A DNA stretch of 40,805 nt from Gallionella sp. (lineage in GTDB: Bacteria; Pseudomonadota; Gammaproteobacteria; Burkholderiales; Gallionellaceae): positions 1 to 40,805 of the forward strand of contig JAHEDW010000018.1 of the NCBI GenBank assembly GCA_024641025.1. Direction: 5' to 3'. The translations under genes and the position numbers were made by a program. Below are positions 34,109 through 40,805 of this stretch, one piece after another (position 1 is the stretch's first letter; every line of letters begins with the position of its first letter). The notes below the pieces were generated by a model that was not told the origin of the DNA, did not search any database, and worked only from the letters and a program-made list of their open reading frames with translations.

Positions 34109-35677
34109 TCATTTCAACAAGGGACGCAAAGTTGATGACAACAACACCGGGTCAAATTTCGGCACGTAATGATCGACACCGACACGCCTAGCCATTTCCC
34201 GATTGGCAGCAGATGATAATGATGTATGCATGACCACCGGTATTCCGTCAAAACGACGATCTGACTTGATGCGTTGTGCCAACACAAAACCATCCATCTC
34301 AGGCATTTCCGCATCAGTCATAATTACTTGTATCTGGTTGCTCAGCTTGGCTCCGTGAACCTGTGCACTATCAGCCATCGCACTGAGCCTATCCCAGGCT
34401 TTCTTTCCGTTGGCTGCCTGTATATACCTGACTGCCATCTTGTCCAGTACCTGGGTAATTTTTCTTCGCGCCACCACAGAGTCATCCACGAAAAAAACAC
34501 AAAGATCACGTTCGGATTCGACCCGTGCAATATTGCCAATAACGGTTTCACCGAAAGCATCAACCAAAATCTGCTCTACATCCAGTATTGAAATCAACGA
34601 ACCATCACTCAACTCCGTAATCGCTGTGATCCTTGCACCATTTTCGGAGAGCATTCCTTCGGTAGCGCGAACCTTGTCCCAATCTACGCGGATGACGCGA
34701 TCAACTCCCTGAACCAGAAAGCCAAGCGTGTGATTGTTAAATTCTGTGACCATCATGGTTCGGTGCTTCTGATGAGGAGTCATTCCCATGAAGCTCGCCA
34801 AGTTCAGTACTGGAATCACTCGTCCCTGAAATAGCACAATACCGTCCACGCCTGTCGGCATGTTCGGAGTACGGGTAATTTTCCCTGCTGGACAAATTTC
34901 CTTTACCTTGAACACGTTGATGCCGAATTTTTCATTGCTGCCCAAGCTGAACAGCAAGATCTCCATTTTGTTGGTTCCCACCAGGCTGGTTCGTGCCTCG
35001 ATTTGACTCGGCATCCGGTCTTCGACAGCAACGGACTCTGCTTCACCATGACTCGCCTCTAATCGCACCGAATCCAATTTTCGTGGTACATGATCGCGTG
35101 ACAGTAAGGCATCAGCGGGAAAAACTGAGGGATGCTCAATTACTGCCTGAACTTTTTCAATGTCCTTTGCCGGGTAATCAGGGCGGAGGAATTCAGCGAA
35201 CACCCTTTCCGTATCCAGCATCAATACACGATGCCCATCGTCCGCAGAAGTGATCGCAGTCACCAATCCGCCAAGTTCTGCTAGCAACTTGGGTGGGGGC
35301 ACTCGCATTGTCGCCTTGTCAACAATCAAGATATTGACAACCACCCTTACCATGAATCCCTTTGGCTTGCCGTCATACTCGGCAACGATCATGGTCTCCG
35401 GTTTACGATCAGTTTCAATTCCGATGTATTTCGCCAGGTCTATGACAGGAATCTGGTTGCCATGAAAATTAGCCATCCCCTCATAAGCAGAATCAACTAT
35501 CTGGGTACCAGTGATCACTGGAGAGCGAATCACTTCAAGAACCTTGAATACATAGATTCCGAAAGTCTCATCTCGACCGGTGCGGCCATCCATTCCCAAT
35601 GTGAACATCAGGATCTCTTGCTTGTTAGCTCCCGCCATCCCACTCCGGATATCGAAGTTATTCAACAAGTCGGGCAT
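34109..35677 (-). CDS. CheV-like coupling protein with two CheW domains and a receiver
   Basis: The 522-residue product has two CheW-type domains in a row (about 18-165 and 240-385), each with the pattern EILxFxLG...FGIxVFKVxEI and GxxxFxGxxIPVxxLxxxxG. A C-terminal receiver (about 395-520) follows, with FFVDDSVVARRKI, the acceptor region MTDAEMPEMDG, HTSLS and the lysine PKFD. Normal CheV has one CheW domain. It should bridge receptors and CheA and be tuned by phosphorylation. There is no separate CheW in the cluster, so this may be the coupling protein. The start is ATG 35677 behind AGGAG, not the frame opening at 35704. Confidence 0.93.
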   Translation of the reverse strand: MPDLLNNFDIRSGMAGANKQEILMFTLGMDGRTGRDETFGIYVFKVLEVIRSPVITGTQIVDSAYEGMANFHGNQIPVIDLAKYIGIETDRKPETMIVAEYDGKPKGFMVRVVVNILIVDKATMRVPPPKLLAELGGLVTAITSADDGHRVLMLDTERVFAEFLRPDYPAKDIEKVQAVIEHPSVFPADALLSRDHVPRKLDSVRLEASHGEAESVAVEDRMPSQIEARTSLVGTNKMEILLFSLGSNEKFGINVFKVKEICPAGKITRTPNMPTGVDGIVLFQGRVIPVLNLASFMGMTPHQKHRTMMVTEFNNHTLGFLVQGVDRVIRVDWDKVRATEGMLSENGARITAITELSDGSLISILDVEQILVDAFGETVIGNIARVESERDLCVFFVDDSVVARRKITQVLDKMAVRYIQAANGKKAWDRLSAMADSAQVHGAKLSNQIQVIMTDAEMPEMDGFVLAQRIKSDRRFDGIPVVMHTSLSSAANREMARRVGVDHYVPKFDPVLLSSTLRPLLK

Positions 35678-35755
35678 AAAATTCTCCTTGCTACAAATGC
35701 GCAACTCGCCATTGCACGCGTATCATGTATGAACCTGCTGCAAATCAAGATCAAA

Positions 35756-37381
35756 TCAGACTCGAAAACGGCTAACTGCATCATGCAACTCTTTAGCCAA
35801 TTCTTCCAAACGTACGATCTCCTTGTTATTCGAACGTACCGCCTCGTGATTTTCCTCTGACATCTGGGCGATCTTCTCCACATTGCGTGCAATCTCGATG
35901 CTGGCCCGACTTTGCTCGCTGACTGATGAAGCGATATCACGCACTCCACGACTGGATTGAGATACCGCTTCACCTGCTTCAATCAATACGTTGTAGACAC
36001 GCTCTATCTGCTCTTGAGTTGCCTGCAAGGAACGCAAACCGGTTTGAACAACCGACTCGACATTTCCTGATTTCTGGTTAAGAGAGTTTGTTATTTCATC
36101 GATCTCGTTGGCTGACTTGGCAGATCTTTCCGCCAGTTTGCGGACTTCATCCGCCACTGCTGCAAAACTTCGTCCCTGCTCTCCGGCTCGAGCAGCCTCA
36201 ATCGTCACGTTCAGCGCAAGAAGATTGGTTTGATCAGCGATATCCTTAACATGTTGGGTCATACCAGTAATTGCGCGAGTACTTTCGACATACTCCTTGA
36301 CTGAACCAGCAATCTGGTTGACCGCTTCCTGCACTCGCCTGATCTCACTTATCATCGCGGTCACATCTTGGTTTCCCTGTTCGGTTTGATGCAGGCTCAT
36401 CTCGGAAAGTTTGCGCACATCTTCGGCATTTTCGGCCACCGAATTGATGCTCTCGGTAATCTCTTCCACTGCTGCCGCTGTTGAACCGGCTGCTTCGCTC
36501 TGCACATGAGAACTCTGAGCAATTTGCCATGATGATGCGGATAATTGGGCTGCTGACTTTGAGACTTTGGCGGCATTATCGAGTACCTGCCGGATAATCT
36601 TGGAAATACCGTCCACCAGTTCGTTGAAGGCTTGCGCGGTCTTGCCGATCTCATCCTGACTTCGCACCACAACGCGCTTGGATAAATCACGATCGATACT
36701 CATATTCTGCATCACGATTTTGAGTTCGCGCGTTGTCTGGGTCACCTTGCCTATCAACCAACCGATGAGCAGGTACAATATGACCTGGATCGAGATCTGC
36801 GCGGTCCATAATGCGTAATTGGCAGTGCTTATTGCTGAGAATTCCTCGCTCAGATCCAGCGTGATGCTGGCAGCGCCATTTACTGTCCCGGCCTTCACCA
36901 TGTGGCACATCAGGCAATTTGTGCCACGGAATTCCTTTCTAGCTATGAAAGGTACAACCACGCGCATGGTTTGCTTGTCATCCTGCTTCGACAAGCTGGT
37001 TTGTACTTGAGCAGTATTTAGCGCAGCGCGATCCAGTTCATCTATCGGTTGCTCGGAAGGTAACCCGGCACCGAACTGATCCTGTACCGCTCTGCCACGG
37101 ATTACGCGCAACTCGACAATTTTTTCCGAGTCGCTCATTTTCTTGACATACAAGATGCGTTGATCCGGATCACTGATGATTCCATTGATCATCAGCATGT
37201 TCAGCCCATTAAGCACCCCGTCGGCAGACACCTTGGCTTTTTGTATGGACTCGTCAAGCACATGTTCTTCGAATTTGTTCAATGCGACGCTCTGCGCTAA
37301 AAGCAATACCACCAACAGCATCAGTTGGATGGGCAACTGAAGTTTGCTTTTCAAAGGAAGTTTATTCCACCAATTACCCAT
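35756..37381 (-). CDS. Methyl-accepting chemotaxis protein with periplasmic haem-c motif
   Basis: The 541-residue product has a membrane helix (about 15-35), a periplasmic domain (about 36-190), a second helix (about 191-212), HAMP (about 213-266) and an MCP signalling domain with the hairpin tip [41 protein letters not shown]. The periplasmic domain contains one CxxCH (Cys156-Cys159-His160) in [17 protein letters not shown], which would bind haem c. Similar DUF3365/PAS-like haem sensors are known in other bacteria. Redox, oxygen or energy sensing is the best guess. Its ATG follows directly on the stop of the small gene upstream (TAAATG). Confidence 0.93.
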   Translation of the reverse strand: MGNWWNKLPLKSKLQLPIQLMLLVVLLLAQSVALNKFEEHVLDESIQKAKVSADGVLNGLNMLMINGIISDPDQRILYVKKMSDSEKIVELRVIRGRAVQDQFGAGLPSEQPIDELDRAALNTAQVQTSLSKQDDKQTMRVVVPFIARKEFRGTNCLMCHMVKAGTVNGAASITLDLSEEFSAISTANYALWTAQISIQVILYLLIGWLIGKVTQTTRELKIVMQNMSIDRDLSKRVVVRSQDEIGKTAQAFNELVDGISKIIRQVLDNAAKVSKSAAQLSASSWQIAQSSHVQSEAAGSTAAAVEEITESINSVAENAEDVRKLSEMSLHQTEQGNQDVTAMISEIRRVQEAVNQIAGSVKEYVESTRAITGMTQHVKDIADQTNLLALNVTIEAARAGEQGRSFAAVADEVRKLAERSAKSANEIDEITNSLNQKSGNVESVVQTGLRSLQATQEQIERVYNVLIEAGEAVSQSSRGVRDIASSVSEQSRASIEIARNVEKIAQMSEENHEAVRSNNKEIVRLEELAKELHDAVSRFRV

Positions 37382-37609
37382 TTATCTTCTCCGGGGTTTC
37401 GTATCGTTTTGAAGGGTATCCAAGTATTCCCAACACTCTAACGGCATGACGGCCGATTCGTTTGGCAAGATAGGGAAGTAAATATCCCCTAATTCACAGG
37501 ATTGAATTTTACATAACACCTCGCCATCGGCACAGGAGTCATGAAATTGGGTGGGAATTGCAGTGGTAACAAGCCGGTGAAGACTAATAAGAGACTTATC
37601 AGGCGGCAC
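37382..37609 (-). CDS. Small protein, 75 residues, unknown
   Basis: The frame starts at GTG 37609, inside the end of flhC, and its TAA stop touches the ATG of the chemoreceptor. The product has a cysteine-containing middle (SCADGEVLCKIQSCELGDIYFPILPNESAVMPLECWEYLD). It is not recognised. The overlap with flhC and close fit to the MCP favour a real gene, but its ribosome site is weak. Confidence 0.5.
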   Translation of the reverse strand: MPPDKSLISLHRLVTTAIPTQFHDSCADGEVLCKIQSCELGDIYFPILPNESAVMPLECWEYLDTLQNDTKPRRR

Positions 37610-38156
37610 TTGCTGCCGCTAATTCATTTTTCCTTGCGACCTTTGTCTTACCGGCACGCGTCGGTGGACGACAGATACCGCAAACATAATTAGCATGCAG
37701 ATCACCTGCATGGGCCACGAAATGGCCGCTGCATTCAACACAAGGTGCTAGACGCAGCATCTCCGCCCTGAAAAAGCGAATCATGAACCATGCGCGGGTA
37801 ATACTGAGAACGGGTTCTGAATCTTCGATGCCCTGAATTTGGTCGAGGTACAAGCGATATGCACTAATTAACGCTTGTACGCCGTCCACGCCGGCATTTT
37901 TGACCAGGAACTGGTAAATATCCATGAACAGGGATGAATGGATGTTCGGCTGCCAACTCATGAACCAATCAGTCGAGTAAGGCAACATCCCCTTGGAGGG
38001 TGACTCCTTCCTGACCTCTTTGTATAGCCTGAGCAATCGCTCACGGCTAAGTGATGTTTCTTCCTGAAGTAATTGCAAACGAGCACCCAATTCAATCAGG
38101 TCTATGGCGATCTTGACTTGTTGTGCCTCGCCCAGCACAGTTTTGTTGGCTAGCAT
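37599..38156 (-). CDS. flhC: Flagellar master regulator subunit FlhC
   Basis: The 185-residue product matches FlhC: AIDLIELGARLQLLQEETSLSRERLLRLYKEV, LPYSTDWFM, LDQIQGIEDSEPVLSITRAWFMIRFF, and the zinc-binding cysteines CVEC and CGIC in the last quarter. With FlhD it forms the complex that turns on class-2 flagellar genes. Start ATG 38156 lies six bases after AAGG; a TTG two codons upstream is less likely. It begins just after flhD and is followed by chemotaxis genes rather than motAB. Confidence 0.95.
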   Translation of the reverse strand: MLANKTVLGEAQQVKIAIDLIELGARLQLLQEETSLSRERLLRLYKEVRKESPSKGMLPYSTDWFMSWQPNIHSSLFMDIYQFLVKNAGVDGVQALISAYRLYLDQIQGIEDSEPVLSITRAWFMIRFFRAEMLRLAPCVECSGHFVAHAGDLHANYVCGICRPPTRAGKTKVARKNELAAASAA

Positions 38157-38164
38157 AACCAACC

Positions 38165-38482
38165 TTATGCCAACTCTTCGACAGGTTGCGAGGACATCAG
38201 GATCGCAGCATGTGCTTGGGACATCAAACGATCCTTATTGAAATCTGTAACCAGATTGAGGAGAACGTTCTCATCAAAACGGAAACGGCAAAGCATCATG
38301 TTTGATGCAGCCATTTTGATAATTTGAGTTGGAGTAAGATTGCCTACCACCTCCACCAGTTCCTTGCTGAGCCCCAAGCGGAAAATTGCGGATGGCTTGT
38401 CCTTTTTGATCATTTCCTGGGCCAACATCAGGTAAGTGAGGTTGATTTCGCGTATTCCTTCTTGCAATTGCATGGTGTTCAT
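38165..38482 (-). CDS. flhD: Flagellar master regulator subunit FlhD
   Basis: The 105-residue product matches FlhD: REINLTYLMLAQEMIKKDKPSAIFRLGLSKELVEVVGNLTPTQIIKMAASNMMLCRFRFDENVLLNLV. It forms the FlhD4C2 activator with FlhC. A strong GGGGG site precedes the ATG. It is the first gene of a minus-strand series that continues to cheA, so chemotaxis and flagellar control may share one transcript. Confidence 0.96.
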   Translation of the reverse strand: MNTMQLQEGIREINLTYLMLAQEMIKKDKPSAIFRLGLSKELVEVVGNLTPTQIIKMAASNMMLCRFRFDENVLLNLVTDFNKDRLMSQAHAAILMSSQPVEELA

Positions 38483-38799
38483 ATTACCCCCTTTGTAAAC
38501 CAGCGAAGAACGGATAACTTCGAATCTACTGAGTCGCTCGATAGCCGATAAATCCGGTCATCCCTGGTCGAATTCAGACGGGCGAAGTATTGCGGCAAGA
38601 ACAGGAATGATGAAATCAGAACTGGACCGTTTCTTTTGTAGGGGTAGCGGAACGGTTCATGTAGGAATAATTCTTACAAAGCTTTACATAACCCCAGAAA
38701 AAATATATTAGTATATTAATAACAATAAGTTATATTTCATCCGAGCAAAAGCGCGGGTTCTTCCCATTGACCCAAAGCGCCAGTGCTGGCGCATGGAAA
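38483..38799. other. Upstream region of flhD
   Basis: About 317 bases between flhD and the end of the histidine-kinase gene, both on the minus strand. The part at about 38690-38740 is very AT-rich and could hold the flhDC promoter. I did not find a clear promoter, operator or terminator. Confidence 0.4.
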
Positions 38800-40494
38800 C
38801 TATCCACACAGCTCAAAGCATACCGCCCCTGGACTGTTGCTGGTCAGCTCCAGACGATAACCAAGCTGGCCTGCCCAACGGGAGGCTTGATACAAGCCAA
38901 TCCCGAGTCCGCTCTCGGAGACAATGGCGGTATGGAGCAGTTTGGCGGCAATTGCTTCTGGTATCGGATTCCCGTTATCACAGACTTGCAGGCGCAATGG
39001 TTCAGACTCGATTTCGACCCTGATTTCCAAGTCAGGGTCGTTCTGGCGTTTTTTCAGGACATTATCAAGCAAGTTGTCAATCACACAGTCCAACAATGGT
39101 GCTGGAATTTTTTTATCAGGCAGGTTGTCCGGCGCACGCCAGACGATGCCCTGAAACTGGTTGCGAAGCAGAACCGAGTTCCACCAAACATTGAGGGGTA
39201 ACTGGGCATTTTCAATTGTCGTCTCGGGTTGTTGCAGCTTGGTTAATGTTAGCTCGATGCGTTGTGTAAGCAGGGGTAGTTGCTGCCTTAGCAATTGCTG
39301 AGCTATTTGTTCGCGGCTTTGTGCGATTGATGTAAGTGATAGCAGTGACTGCAGCATATTCTTCAGATCGTGAGTAAGGCGCGACCCGGTCTCATAAACA
39401 GCCTGCAAGCGGGTGATTTCGCTCAGGCTTTGTTCGCGCTGCTTGGCCTGATAGAAATATCCAATCAGTTGGGCTAGCAATTGGACATGAAGTAACACGG
39501 ACGGGTTGAGCGATTGCTTGGCATATAGTGTCAATCGCAATTCTCCTTCCTGAGTCACTACTGCAAATTTGCTGAATTGTCCGGACTGTCCAGAGCCATC
39601 GGGAGATTGCCATGACAGGCCTGACAACCATGGCAGGTCGGCCAGCAAGCCGATTGCACGCCTAAGATAACTTGCAGAACTGGGTTCCCGCTGCGCTGCC
39701 TCGGCTAATTGAGCGAGCCAATTTTCAAACGGAGTACCAACGTTCAGCAAATAGCGCGAGAACAACACCTGCAGGCCGCCAAAACCGAAGCGAGGATTCC
39801 ATAAAGCACCGAGGGCCAACAACACAACTCCCATCAACAACAACGTGCGAAGCAGCGCTTCAAGATATTCAAGCCGACCCAGGTTCATGAAGGCCAGGCT
39901 ACCGAGTACCACCAAGGCCAACAGCATGAACAGCAACAAGCTGTAGATCAGATCGATCGCCTGGATGTTCTCGGTCTTTTCATGGCCGAAAGGGATGACA
40001 GCGACAACCAGTAGTATCGGGAGTACATACTTCATCAGGATATTTCCTGCTTCGATACCGGCTTGTGCCTGAATCAATTGAATGTTGGTTTGTGATGCAA
40101 ATAGGTTCGGCACAACCCAGAGCAGTAACACTGCAAGTAAGTAGGCCATGACCGTAAGATATAGCAACCGTGTCCATCGGTCCCGAAAAGCAAACACGCG
40201 AGCACCGACCAGGCCAAACAAGCCTGTCAGCCAGAACGCTATCGCCCACCAACTCAGAAAGAACATCGCGGCACCCGCTGCCAGCCCAATGAATACTACC
40301 GCGCCATTCCCAACATCTCTCTCACCGCGCCATAGTGGCTGCCAAAGCAGGAACAAGCCAAGGTGTGCAATCAATAATGGGCGAATCCAAAGGCTTTCCA
40401 CACCCAACATCAGCGCACTATGCAAAAGTACGAGCATCCCCAGCAATAGCCAGCGGCCGGTAAATAAGCGATTCCTCATATTAAGCGTCAGCAT
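38800..40494 (-). CDS. Membrane sensor histidine kinase, orphan
   Basis: The 564-residue product has about seven or eight membrane helices in its first 240 residues and a cytoplasmic kinase core. The core has the phosphorylated His in SRLTHDLKNMLQSLLSL, N-box CVIDNLLDNVLKKRQ, G1 box VCDNGNPIP and G2 box SGLGIGLYQASRWAG. The HDLKN motif resembles kinases such as PrsK of PEP-CTERM/exosortase systems, but the sensor part differs. No partner regulator is adjacent. It is divergent from a sigma-54 pilin-like gene, so a PilS-like role is possible but unproven. The start is ATG 40494. Confidence 0.85.
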   Translation of the reverse strand: MLTLNMRNRLFTGRWLLLGMLVLLHSALMLGVESLWIRPLLIAHLGLFLLWQPLWRGERDVGNGAVVFIGLAAGAAMFFLSWWAIAFWLTGLFGLVGARVFAFRDRWTRLLYLTVMAYLLAVLLLWVVPNLFASQTNIQLIQAQAGIEAGNILMKYVLPILLVVAVIPFGHEKTENIQAIDLIYSLLLFMLLALVVLGSLAFMNLGRLEYLEALLRTLLLMGVVLLALGALWNPRFGFGGLQVLFSRYLLNVGTPFENWLAQLAEAAQREPSSASYLRRAIGLLADLPWLSGLSWQSPDGSGQSGQFSKFAVVTQEGELRLTLYAKQSLNPSVLLHVQLLAQLIGYFYQAKQREQSLSEITRLQAVYETGSRLTHDLKNMLQSLLSLTSIAQSREQIAQQLLRQQLPLLTQRIELTLTKLQQPETTIENAQLPLNVWWNSVLLRNQFQGIVWRAPDNLPDKKIPAPLLDCVIDNLLDNVLKKRQNDPDLEIRVEIESEPLRLQVCDNGNPIPEAIAAKLLHTAIVSESGLGIGLYQASRWAGQLGYRLELTSNSPGAVCFELCG

Positions 40495-40663
40495 TCCGTC
40501 ACCATTCTTGTCAACATCTCGTCATTTTGTCCCAAGATAAGCCATTGCACCCTTCTTGGAACCAAAATTAGCCCCATAAAACAACACTATCATAAATGTA
40601 ACTTATTGTTTTATTGTAATTATTTTCTTTAGTAGTAATAAGTATCTCATTTTGAAACATGAC

Positions 40664-40678
40664 TGGCATGGCACTTGC
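40664..40678 (+). promoter_or_regulatory. Putative sigma-54 promoter of the pilin-like gene
   Basis: TGGCATGGCACTTGC has the -24 GG and -12 GC of the sigma-54 consensus TGGCACG-N4-TTGC at the right spacing, with one mismatch. Transcription would start near 40690 and the ATG lies about 37 bases further on. pilA genes in many proteobacteria are sigma-54-dependent. Confidence 0.75.
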
Positions 40679-40726
40679 AAGCATTTTAGGTCGTAGCTTA
40701 TACAATATTGAATGGAGGGTACCACA

Positions 40727-40805
40727 ATGAAACGCAATCAATCCGGCTTCACCCTGATCGAAATCGCCATCGTGCTGGTGATTATCGGCCTGCTGCTCGG
40801 CGGCG
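40727..40805 (+). CDS. Type IV pilin-like prepilin, N-terminus only (cut by window edge)
   Basis: The frame starts at ATG 40727 behind GGAGGG and runs off the right edge after 26 residues. It shows a prepilin leader ending in Gly7, then the class-III signal GFTLIEIAIVLVIIGLLLGG. The cleavage site G|FTLIE and Glu5 of the mature form are present. It is a type IV pilin or a pseudopilin; the missing C-terminus would decide. A sigma-54 promoter precedes it. Confidence 0.9.
   Translation, partial: MKRNQSGFTLIEIAIVLVIIGLLLGG

Noticed and set aside
1-40805. A defence island, prophage, insertion sequence or CRISPR array
   Set aside because: No transposase, integrase, phage structural genes, cas genes or regularly spaced repeats were found on either strand.

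Overview
The window looks like the chromosome of a Gallionellaceae-like betaproteobacterium, probably an Fe(II)-oxidising or otherwise lithotrophic one. This rests on four things: a fused monoheme cytochrome/beta-barrel protein of the Cyc2 type, a complete alternative complex III (ACIII) operon, the betaproteobacterial his-hinT-tat-protease-nif3-[complex III]-sspA-sspB gene order, and a sigma-32 gene under a CIRCE operator. No rRNA, tRNA, insertion sequence, prophage or CRISPR array was seen.

Region by region. 1-4240 is sparse and accessory-like: the start of a secreted protein running off the left edge, two response-regulator-like genes with degenerate receivers, long non-coding stretches with TGTACT palindromes, and two small unknown genes. 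4243-8135 holds a periplasmic sorbosone/glucose dehydrogenase-like protein, an MsbA-type ABC exporter whose N-terminus has no obvious start codon, a tiny lysine-rich protein and the HNH protein YajD. 8208-10678 holds the Cyc2-like outer-membrane cytochrome and rpoH with a CIRCE element. 10728-19244 (minus strand) is actA-B1-B2-C-D-E-F followed by sspA and sspB. 19550-28791 holds an orphan gene, nif3, a DegS/HtrA-like protease, tatCBA, hinT and hisEIFAHBC. 28910-30699 is a NarX/NarL-type two-component pair. 30881-38482 (minus strand) is flhD-flhC, a small gene, a haem-c chemoreceptor, a CheW-CheW-receiver protein, cheY, cheZ and a CheA-like protein. 38800-40805 is a membrane histidine kinase diverging from a type IV pilin-like gene with a sigma-54 promoter; that gene is cut by the right edge.

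How the parts fit. The Cyc2-like protein could feed electrons from outside the cell to periplasmic carriers, and ACIII links the quinone pool to periplasmic cytochrome c. ACIII sits exactly where most betaproteobacteria carry petABC (cytochrome bc1), which suggests replacement in place. Tat would export the ActB1 subunit, which has a twin-arginine signal. The chemotaxis cluster starts with the flagellar master regulator and includes a receptor with a periplasmic CxxCH motif, which suggests redox or energy taxis. Its CheA has lost key ATP-binding residues, so its phosphate probably comes from elsewhere. These points, and two unusual palindromic operator-like sites, are the most interesting observations here.
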